This document shows positions 1-6,266 of a stretch of DNA of 33,926 nt, in pieces. The notes beneath the pieces are model-generated. The model made no database searches and was not told the origin of the DNA. It was given only the letters and a program-made list of their open reading frames with translations. The DNA is from Acidobacteriota bacterium (GTDB lineage Bacteria; Acidobacteriota; Terriglobia; Terriglobales; Acidobacteriaceae), in assembly GCA_003225465.1 (NCBI GenBank), contig QIAH01000400.1, positions 1 through 33,926 on the forward strand. Direction: 5' to 3'. A program made the position numbers and the translations under genes. How positions within the stretch are numbered: the first letter of the stretch is position 1; each line of letters begins with the position of its first letter.

Positions 1-399
1 CAGACTCATGTGGCGATAGTCTTTGTGGAAGAAGAGCCGGTATTGCTCCTCGGTAAACTCCTGCGAACCGCCGCCTGAGCCGAGGATGACTGCAAACCGC
101 CGGCGTTCTTCAAGAGGCAGGGAAGCCTCGTCGAGTCCAGCGTGATTGAGCGCTTCACTGGCCGCCGCGAGCGCCAACGGCAAGACCCGCGAGACGTGCT
201 TGCGCTCACGCTTCTCGACCCAGGCCAGTTCGTCGAAGTCGCGCACCTCGCCTGCAATCTGCACGGGAATTTCGCTGGGATCAAAATGCGAGATGCGCCG
301 GACCCCGGACGTGCCTGCGAGGATAGCCTCGGCAAACGCGTCCCGACCTATCCCATTGGGGCTCACCGCGCCCATGCCTGTGATCAGGACTCGCCGCAA
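1..399 (-). CDS. fabF: Beta-ketoacyl-ACP synthase II-like, N-terminal part (runs off window)
   Basis: This is the first 133 codons of a ketosynthase that would elongate acyl-ACP with malonyl-ACP in cytoplasmic fatty-acid synthesis. The N-terminus reads RRVLITGMGAVSPNG, followed by GTSGVRRISHFDPS and the KRERKHVSR segment, then GSGGGSQEFTEEQY; all are typical of the N-terminal half of the thiolase fold of FabF. The catalytic Cys-His-His residues lie further on, outside the window. I chose a TTG start at 397-399 because GGGAGGG sits five bases upstream; no ATG or GTG is better placed. FabF is the best fit, but a ketosynthase of a secondary-metabolite or aryl-polyene pathway would look the same over this stretch. 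The gene faces out of the window and shares a roughly 500-bp intergenic region with nfo, which is divergent to it. Confidence 0.85.
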   Translation of the reverse strand, partial: MRRVLITGMGAVSPNGIGRDAFAEAILAGTSGVRRISHFDPSEIPVQIAGEVRDFDELAWVEKRERKHVSRVLPLALAAASEALNHAGLDEASLPLEERRRFAVILGSGGGSQEFTEEQYRLFFHKDYRHMSL

Positions 400-680
400 A
401 CCGACCCTCCCGAGGGCGTTTCACCTTGCAAAAGCCACACTGCAACTATACGGGAAAGAATGCTTGACCATGGGTCCGGCTTTGGTTCAGATCAGTGCGA
501 TCACGTTCGGGCAGCTGAATTTTGTGAAATGTCTGAGTCGCCCGTCCCCTGATGTCCCGGGGGCAAACCCAGGTTTGCAGGGCGGGGAAAGTACCGGCTG
601 TCGCGAGGGTTTTCTTGCCCCAGGTGACTCCTAGGGTAGCGTCCAAAGGGCTGCTGCGAACCTGGGCAACCCGGCACCTT

Positions 681-826
681 GCTGGACAACTTTGTTCGGG
701 CAGCCGTACCAGCCCACTCAAGCCAACACCGGGCTTGGGTGGGCCACCTGCCTGCTAGACAATTTTGTTCCGGCGGCCGTACCAGCCCACTCAAGCCAAC
801 ACCGGGCTTGAGTGGGCCACCTGCCA
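681..826. repeat. Two-copy 73-bp tandem repeat with internal hairpins
   Basis: Positions 681-753 and 754-826 are two head-to-tail copies of the same 73-bp unit with about five mismatches. Each copy carries an inverted repeat (712-744 and 785-817) in which GCCCACTCAAGC pairs with GCTTGAGTGGGC around a short loop; copy 1 has one G-for-A change in the right arm. No gene is visible between 400 and 900. The layout resembles REP/BIME-type palindromic intergenic repeats. Without the rest of the genome I cannot say how widespread it is. The two hairpins could also terminate or buffer transcription between the divergent fabF-like gene and nfo, although no T-tract follows them. Confidence 0.75.
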
Positions 827-900
827 TCATCAGCCGTGCTCCCGGCTCTTAGGCTCGGTTGAGCGATGCGAAAGGGAGTCAGGTCTTTTAGAATTTTGAG

Positions 901-1824
901 ATGGCTGTTTTTCGTCCGACGGAAAAGGATCCGCTGAAGTGGCCGAAGGCGGTCAGGCCGCAGTGGCGGACTTCGAGGCGAATCGGGATCCATACCTCGA
1001 TTGCGGCGGGCGTAGAAAATGCCGCGGAGCGAGCTTACCGGCTGGGATGCAATACCTTTCAGATCTTCTCGACCAGCCCGCGGCAATGGCGTCCGTATGA
1101 GCTTGGACGCACCCAGTGCGAAATCATGAACCGCTTGCGGCAGCAGTATGATTTGAAGCCGCTGGTGATTCACTCCAACTATCTGATCAATCTGGCGGGA
1201 ACGAACGAGCCCTTTCTGAAGAAATCGGTCGAAGCGTTTCGTGGTGAGTTGGAACGTGCGCTGGCTTTGTGCGCGGAATATCTCGTGCTGCATCCGGGAT
1301 CGTTTCGTGGTGCAAGCCGGGAAGAGGGGCTTGAGCGTACGGCAATTGCGATCGCCGAAGCGAGCAAAGGGTTGGACCTCGCCAAGGGTGGATTAACAGT
1401 TCTGATCGAGAACACCGCCGGAGCGGAGTATTCGTTGGGTGGCACGTTTGAGCAGGTTGCGGAACTGATCGAAATGCTGTGCCGAACTCTGCCGGTGGCT
1501 GCGTGCATTGATACTTGTCACGTTCATGTAGCGGGCTATGACATCGTCAGCGATGACGGACGGAAGCTCACGCTGCAGCATCTGGAGCGGACCGTAGGAC
1601 TGAAGAACGTCCGCGTTTGGCATTGCAATGATGCGAAGGCGGAGCGGGGATCGAGATTGGACCGGCATGAGCATATTGGCCGCGGGAAATTAGGGCTGGA
1701 GGTCTTCCGCGCTCTATTGAATGATCGCCGGCTGAGAAATGCGGCGTTCATTGCCGAGACGCCGATCGACGATCCTGGAGACGATTTGCGGAATGTGGAG
1801 TCGCTGAAGAAGCTGGTGGTGTGA
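901..1824 (+). CDS. nfo: Deoxyribonuclease IV / AP endonuclease
   Basis: A 307-residue endonuclease IV, which cuts DNA 5' of abasic sites and removes 3' blocking groups in base-excision repair. The TIM-barrel begins at RIGIHTSIAAG (about residue 27). All expected zinc ligands are visible by alignment to the E. coli enzyme: H91 (HSNYLIN), H131 (HPGSF), E170 (ENTAG), D204 and H207 (DTCH), H241 (HCND), D254 and H256 (DRH) and E286 (AETP). Its length is slightly above the usual 280 because of about 25 extra N-terminal residues before the barrel. The true start may therefore lie a little downstream of 901, where no strong Shine-Dalgarno is seen. It stands alone, with repeat-rich intergenic DNA on both sides. 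Confidence 0.95.
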   Translation: MAVFRPTEKDPLKWPKAVRPQWRTSRRIGIHTSIAAGVENAAERAYRLGCNTFQIFSTSPRQWRPYELGRTQCEIMNRLRQQYDLKPLVIHSNYLINLAGTNEPFLKKSVEAFRGELERALALCAEYLVLHPGSFRGASREEGLERTAIAIAEASKGLDLAKGGLTVLIENTAGAEYSLGGTFEQVAELIEMLCRTLPVAACIDTCHVHVAGYDIVSDDGRKLTLQHLERTVGLKNVRVWHCNDAKAERGSRLDRHEHIGRGKLGLEVFRALLNDRRLRNAAFIAETPIDDPGDDLRNVESLKKLVV

Positions 1825-1950
1825 GGTCGTGCTGACACGCCGCGTGGGAACGAGCCAAGCGAGGCTTGCCAACTGAGGTGGGCGGAATGTCGTGCAACGA
1901 GAACTTCGGGCTATCGGGCGCAGTCGCGGGTTTGGAGTTGCTGCGCGAAA

Positions 1951-2040
1951 GTAGCGCCGGCATCTTGCCGGCAGTCGCGAGCGCGTCTCGCGCTAGCGGG
2001 CGAGACGCCCGCCGGACAGCCGCCGGGACGGCGGCGCTAC
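1951..2040. repeat. 90-bp GC-rich palindromic intergenic repeat
   Basis: The element is bounded by GTAGCGCC at 1951 and its reverse complement GGCGCTAC ending at 2040. It contains internal pairs: CCGGCATCTTGCCGG near the left end, CGCCGGGACGGCG near the right end, and GCGTCTCGC against GCGAGACGC in the middle. It lies in the non-coding stretch after nfo and immediately before the tRNA-Ser fragment. Repeats of this kind are common in Acidobacteria intergenic regions; that statement is recollection, not a search. An ORF at 1866-2075 that reads through it is not supported. Confidence 0.7.
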
Positions 2041-2053
2041 AAATTAAAAGGAA

Positions 2054-2112
2054 TGGCGGAGAGGGTGGGATTTGAACCCACGATACCCGTTAAGGTATGT
2101 CCGCTTTCGAGC
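2054..2112 (-). other. tRNA-Ser 3'-half fragment (attachment-site-like remnant)
   Basis: On the minus strand this reads from the anticodon-loop sequence CTCGAAAGCG through variable arm, T-arm (GGGTTCAAATCCC) and acceptor CCTCTCC to an encoded CCA at 2054-2056. The 5' half of a tRNA is missing: bases upstream of 2112 do not form D-arm or acceptor pairs, and the anticodon stem cannot pair. The anticodon loop would be CGA (serine), as in the intact tRNA at 3617-3706, but the sequence differs at several positions and lies in the opposite orientation. The integrase remnant begins 230 bp away on the side where the 5' half should be. I read it as one end of an integrated element; the original intact tRNA may be outside the window, or the segment has inverted. 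Confidence 0.7.
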
Positions 2113-2345
2113 AGGCCCGTAGTTAGGCCGTAAGCGATTGTATTTTCAACGGGTTCGGTTTTTCAAGCGTGCACTAAGGGTGCAAAATTAGATTTCGCTC
2201 GCGCGCTCCTCACGCCGAAAGGCTCGAAAGCAAAGCCGAATGAGTGCCTGGCGGCGTTTCTCTCGGCTGGGTGGCAGTTCTTGATCGCGGCTGTTTGCGC
2301 GAAATCAAGATCTGAGTCATAACCAGCGCGGAAGGGAAGAGCTCG

Positions 2346-3554
2346 ATGGCTCGAGGACGCTCGCGTTATCAGCGAGGCCGCGTGGTCGCGACCGAGGCCG
2401 GCGGCTGGGAGATCCACTACAACGTCTACCTCACCGATCCCGCCTCGGGGAAGCCGAAGCGGCATCATCGTAGTCGCGTGGTTGGCCTTGCCCCGAAAAT
2501 GCGCAAGGCGGAGGCGGAGACCATCCTCGCAGCGGAGCTCGCCGCAGTCAACGGCGGCCCGGTGGCGCGGGTGGCCGACGGCACTCTTAGCTTCGGCGAG
2601 TGGATGCGCAACTTCTATATTCCGATGCGCGGCGCCAACTGGCGGCCGGCCACCCGCCGCAGCAACGACGGCTACCTGAAAAAGCAAATCTATCTCCGTC
2701 TTGAGCACGTGCCGCTCAAAGACATCAGCAAATTCCAGGTGCAGATGCTCTTCAATCAGCTGGCCGCGGCGGGTTACTCGTATAACGTCGTCTATCACGT
2801 GCGCGACATCATCAAAGCGGCTCTCGCCGAAGCCGTCGAGCAGGACGTTCTCGAACGCAACGTGGCGCGCAAAACCGTCATCCCGGAGATCGAAGAGCGA
2901 GAGAAACCGGTCCTGCCGGTGGAGTGGTACGCCAAACTGCTGGCCGGTCTTCGGACGTCCCGCGACCGCGCCATCTTCCTCATCGCCTCGTTCTGTGCGC
3001 TCCGCCCCAGCTAAATCTTCGGGCTGACATGGGGCTCGTACCAGGGCGCGACGTTTAAGGTCATGAACACGGCTTGGCGCGGACAATTTCAGCCGAAAAA
3101 GATCAAACGCAAGAACCGCTACGGGCGCACCAATTACCGCTGGGTTGCGATTCCTGAAGCAGTGCGCCGGGCGATCGACGAATGGGGTAGAGAGTGCGGG
3201 AGCACCGAGGAGAACGCACTCATGTTTTCCGCTATCGGGGCGCGCGGGCGCAAGCCGCTGGATAAGCCCATGCTTCCGGATAATTGGCTGCGGCTGCGCC
3301 TGTACCCGGCCTCGAACAGACTCGGCATTGGATTTCATCCTACGTTTCAGGTCCTCCGGAGGAGCTTCTCCACACATGGCAAGAAAGAAGCACACCCGAC
3401 CGAGATGCAGGCCCAACTCGGACACAGCGACATTCGAACCACGCTGGACATCTACACCCAGATTGCAGACCCGGAAGTGGCAAGGATGGTGAACGAGGTC
3501 ACAAACCGCATCCTGGGCTTGGCTGAAGAAATTGAGCCGGGCTCCGTTCAGTGA
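2346..3554 (+). pseudogene. Tyrosine recombinase/integrase with internal stop
   Basis: A 402-codon reading frame for a phage-type integrase, interrupted at 3012-3014 by a single TAA. The codon follows ALRPS and precedes IFGLTWG, so it most likely replaced GAA in the conserved ALRPSEI box. The frame is the same on both sides. The N-terminal part resembles the arm-binding and SAM-like core-binding domains. The catalytic part has R220 (ALRP), R338 (VLRRS), H360 (LGHSD) and the nucleophile Y370 (DIYTQ). The first histidine of the usual HxxR box is replaced (FQVLRR), as in some integrase subfamilies. The start ATG at 2346 has GGAAGGGAAG upstream. The protein product would lack the nucleophile, so it should be inactive unless the stop is read through. 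It lies between two tRNA-Ser sequences. A long minus-strand ORF over 2163-3425 is only its shadow. Confidence 0.85.
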
Positions 3555-3616
3555 GAGGAGCGGGGAAAATTCGAGCTAACAGCTTCCCTGATAAAATGAA
3601 ATGAAATTGCCGGCGC

Positions 3617-3706
3617 GGAGAGATGGCCGAGTGGCTGAAGGCGCGCGCCTCGAAAGCGTGTATACCTTTACGGGTATCGGGGGTTCGAATCCCTCTCTCT
3701 CCGCCA
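3617..3706 (+). tRNA. tRNA-Ser (anticodon CGA)
   Basis: A complete class II tRNA. Acceptor GGAGAGA (3617-3623) pairs with TCTCTCC (3696-3702), with discriminator G3703 and encoded CCA 3704-3706. The D-arm carries GCCGAGTGGCTGAAGGC. The anticodon stem CGCGC/GCGTG encloses loop CTCGAAA with anticodon CGA at 3651-3653, reading UCG. A long variable arm built from TATACC/GGGTAT follows, then the T-arm with TTCGAAT. A second, partial tRNA-Ser lies at 2054-2112 in opposite orientation, so this tRNA family was an integration target. Confidence 0.95.
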
Positions 3707-3845
3707 GTACTTAAGCCAGGCTGATGCCGAAGGGCATATGGAACCATGCCGGCCAGGTAATCCGACACCCAGTCGCGCAAGTAGGGAAGTACTGTTCCAT
3801 CAGATTCCGTCTGGCTGCTTCTTTGGGCCCAGCCCTGACGCACTA

Positions 3846-4118
3846 TCACCGGCGTTGATCTTGAATAAACTGATGGACGTCTTCTTCACGAAACTTCCAC
3901 AAGCCCTTTCCTTTTGCCGGGCCAAGTTTTATCGCGAACAGCTGCGGTTGTCGGCGACCTGAAGCGTGGTCCCGTATCCATCCTTTGCTGACTCCAAGCC
4001 ATTCGGCCACATCACTGACGTCGAGCAAACGCTTGGGTTTGGCGAAAAATGGAGGCCGCTCCAGGAGTTCGAGGGATGGAGATCTATGCGGTTCGGCTGG
4101 TCTTGGTAGAGTGGCCAT
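3846..4118 (-). CDS. Excisionase-like helix-turn-helix DNA-binding protein
   Basis: A 90-residue protein whose second half is a MerR/excisionase-type winged HTH: RLLDVSDVAEWLGVSKGWIR forms the HTH (about residues 30-49), followed by a basic loop and KGLWKFREEDVHQFIQ, the wing and last helix typical of the HTH_17 class. A Shine-Dalgarno-like AAGGAAG lies nine bases before the ATG. Proteins of this kind act as recombination directionality factors or small regulators in mobile elements. Its place next to a broken integrase fits that, but the chromosomal side of the tRNA is ambiguous. The first 30 residues are proline-rich and show no domain. Confidence 0.7.
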   Translation of the reverse strand: MATLPRPAEPHRSPSLELLERPPFFAKPKRLLDVSDVAEWLGVSKGWIRDHASGRRQPQLFAIKLGPAKGKGLWKFREEDVHQFIQDQRR

Positions 4119-4445
4119 GGACGTAGTCTTCCTTGCGGAGCCTCAAGTTCGATCTTCAGGGGCCGCTTTCGAATGAGGCGTACCACGCCAGAAGGCAAAG
4201 AGTCGACAGCGGGGCTGGTTCCGCGAGTCCTGTTTAAACCGGAAATAGCTTCCAGTCAAACGCGCGCATCGCAACGGGCAGTCAATTCCAGATATAGCGA
4301 GGCGACAGGCGACGATAATTCCCGTATGTACATGGTCTTAGCCTCCGCCATAATCCGGCGCCCGGTGAGTGAAGAGTGTAACCACCCAAAGTGCACTCGG
4401 CCAAAAGAAGTCTCAAGGGGAAATAAAGAATGTTCTGACAGAGGG
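4119..4445. other. Non-coding stretch, no gene recognised
   Basis: Short open frames exist here (for example 4173-4478 on the plus strand), but they have no ribosome-binding site, no domain and an unnatural composition. I see no repeat or RNA gene. The segment separates the HTH gene from the PAS remnant and is probably eroded DNA of the integration region. Confidence 0.4.
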
Positions 4446-4800
4446 TCAGTTTACCCTCTGCTGGTCGTACTCAGGTAAGTCTTCTGACACGGCAAGGATA
4501 CAGGACTGACCGTCGAATTGAATTCTGTCTGCGGAATAAGCCGTCAGCTTGATCTCACCGGACTTGGTGCGAAAGCCGGGTGATCACGTTCTGAATCGGA
4601 CCACCTCGCTGGAGTTGTTCGATCATGAGCACCCGGTCCGCCGGGTCTTCCCAAATTCAGTTCGTGGACAGTGTGGCCAAGCACTTCTTCGCGCGCATAG
4701 CCGTAGCGCCGCTCAAAGGCAGCATTCACGTCCACGAACCGTCTTTCCTTCAGAGTCGTGATGGAGAACGGAATTGGGCTGGCGGCAGCGTTCGGCACCG
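4446..4800 (-). pseudogene. PAS-domain fragment, frameshifted
   Basis: Reading minus from about 4800, NAAASPIPFSITTL, RRFVDVNAAFERRYGY and REEVLGHTVHELN form the first half of a PAS sensor domain. After HELN the frame shifts: EDPADRVLMIEQLQRGG and IQNVITR appear in a second frame. After a TGA the third segment, FRTKSGEIKLTAYSADRI then SCILAVSEDLPEYDQQR, follows in another frame to a TGA at 4446-4448. Together they make one normal PAS fold (about 115 residues) needing two frame changes, near 4647 and 4572. No output domain is attached, so this is a remnant of a larger signalling protein. Its 5' edge abuts the secreted-protein remnant at 4834. Confidence 0.75.
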
Positions 4801-4833
4801 TAATTCTCCTTGGTACGGGGTTCTTGGTTCGTG

Positions 4834-5019
4834 CGCGTCGGCAACGTTGTACTTCTGCACCGACGAGCCGACCTGGAAGCTGATCTCACTCTCGGTACCA
4901 CCCATGAACTTGCCCTTAATCAGGCTGCCATTCTTTAGTTCCAAGGAATCGGCCCACGCAATCGACGCCATCAACTACAGCCCAATGACCACTCCGCAAT
5001 TCAACCTGAACTTCCTCAT
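4834..5019 (-). pseudogene. N-terminal remnant of a secreted KNGSLIKGKF-type protein
   Basis: A good Shine-Dalgarno (GGAGGAGA) precedes ATG at 5019. The frame gives a signal peptide, MRKFRLNCGVVIGL then a TAG stop at codon 15 (probably CAG originally), then LMASIAWA, a plausible cleavage site. The mature start DSLELKNGSLIKGKF, MGGTESEISF and VGSSVQKYNVAD follows, a pattern I associate with periplasmic/secreted proteins of Acidobacteria. Homology-like sequence ends at about 4834 and is followed by unrelated codons and then the PAS fragment. The gene is thus stopped and truncated. Confidence 0.6.
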
Positions 5020-5387
5020 GACTTCTCCTCCGCAACCTTCTGCTTGCTCCCCTATGTTTTATGCGAATTCTACGTCGCGATTGGTTGACGTTATTGGGAA
5101 GTTGAGGAGGCCCGCAGGGCTTCTGGTTGCTTAACCACCAATGTGAAACCTGGCCGATCCTCAGTCCCCCAACTGGTGCCGTCCCCCAATCGAACCCCGA
5201 AAGTCAGGTCTCGGGTAGTCCGCCAGAAGGCTATCAAGAAAGTTGGTGGTGGCCGGAAGGGCGTCTCTCCGAATGGAGATTTCGCCAGGACCCCCATAAA
5301 TTCCTCCGTTGCGTCACCGCACGGCGTTGCCAGACCAAAATCCAGCCCCGCTCGGCTCCAGTGATTCCAACTTCGGGTGTTTCAAAC
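5020..5387. other. Non-coding stretch, no gene recognised
   Basis: Several overlapping short frames occur on both strands, but none has a ribosome-binding site with a recognisable protein. No tRNA, repeat or terminator was found. Confidence 0.35.
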
Positions 5388-5675
5388 CTATTGCAGCGTG
5401 CTAGCCACGCTGGAAAACGCACTATTGGCATTTGAGCCGATCAGGCTCAGAGTGCCAACAACGACCACCAGAATCACCGCCAACATGATTGCGTATTCAG
5501 CGATGTCCTGGCCTTGTTCCTCTGACCATAGCCCGTATAACAAGGCTAGCCATACTGTTCTCCGGACGATGATTTTACGTCGGGTTGGTTCGGCTTTCTC
5601 CTTCCGTCGCTTGCGGCTTCCTGGAGTGTTTGGGACTGCTAGCCGGAAATTCTTTGCTGCAGTCAGACACAGCAT
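5388..5675 (-). CDS. Flp/Fap-type IVb pilin
   Basis: The C-terminal 45 residues are diagnostic of an Flp pilin: SEEQG, then QDIAEYAIMLAVILVVVVG, then SLIGSNANSAFSSVASTLQ. The prepilin peptidase site should be after the glycine of EEQG, leaving glutamate at position 5 of the mature pilin followed by tyrosine, and a single hydrophobic helix. Flp pilins polymerise into tad-type surface fibres. The 95-residue frame has about 50 basic residues' worth of leader, much longer than the usual 15-20, so the real start is probably internal, for example a TTG just before LYGLWSEEQG. No tad assembly genes are in the window, so this is an orphan pilin gene. Confidence 0.75.
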   Translation of the reverse strand: MLCLTAAKNFRLAVPNTPGSRKRRKEKAEPTRRKIIVRRTVWLALLYGLWSEEQGQDIAEYAIMLAVILVVVVGTLSLIGSNANSAFSSVASTLQ

Positions 5676-5823
5676 GCGCCGCCAAGTCCTCCAGAAACTG
5701 AGCGGCGGTTTCGGATTGATCCGTGGTTTCTCCGGAATCCCGGATCAATTTCCGCGAAGCACGTTTCATCGGACGTGCCCGGCATGCCGGGCTATCTACA
5801 GGAAAACCCGGATGCCACTGTAA

Positions 5824-6266
5824 GGGTTTTCGAGGAAGGTCATACAGTGTGCGCCGTACCGTTCCATCACCGTCTTTAATAATTCCGACGGGAAACCTCA
5901 GCGAAGGAACCTAAAATTCTTTAGTTTCGCGAACCAGGGCTCTTGAGGGTCCTCCCTCCCGACCAATTCATCCTTTTATTGATACATAGACTCAGAGCTT
6001 CTACCGCCGCGTTATTCCGCGAGAAAACTAGCCGCGGCAGACAACCCTAGTACCATTCCCAGCATCTTTGCGACGCCAACTGCCCTGCACATAGTCGGAT
6101 GTTACCCGCGATCGGTTGCGCAAAATTAACTTGCTTTCTTATCGCTTCATACACAAACGGGCATATTTCATTTCCCTGGGAACGAGTTGTTTTGAACCTA
6201 TTCCACATCCACTTGGCGTAGTTACAGCTGCGCTTCGCAGTCAAGCGACAGCATTAAGGAGAAGCG
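5824..6266. other. Long intergenic leader before the secreted propeller gene
   Basis: No gene is supported in these 443 bp. The only clear signal is the ribosome-binding site AAGGAGAAGCG immediately before the ATG at 6267. The promoter of the 780-residue gene must lie here or further upstream, but I cannot place it with confidence. Confidence 0.4.

Noticed and set aside
681-826. Short CRISPR array
   Set aside because: Only two directly abutting units without spacers are present, and no cas gene is nearby.
2163-3425. 420-residue minus-strand open frame
   Set aside because: It lies antisense to the integrase, has no domain or ribosome-binding site, and is explained by the codon bias of the plus-strand gene.
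4439-4460. CAGAGGGT/ACCCTCTG hairpin after the PAS remnant as a terminator
   Set aside because: The stem is perfect but no T-tract follows on either strand.
4173-4478. 101-residue plus-strand frame
   Set aside because: It has no ribosome-binding site, no recognisable fold, and overlaps the 3' part of the PAS remnant on the other strand.
5575-5769. 64-residue hydrophilic minus-strand frame overlapping the pilin leader
   Set aside because: It overlaps the pilin frame, has no clear ribosome-binding site and no family; it cannot be distinguished from chance.
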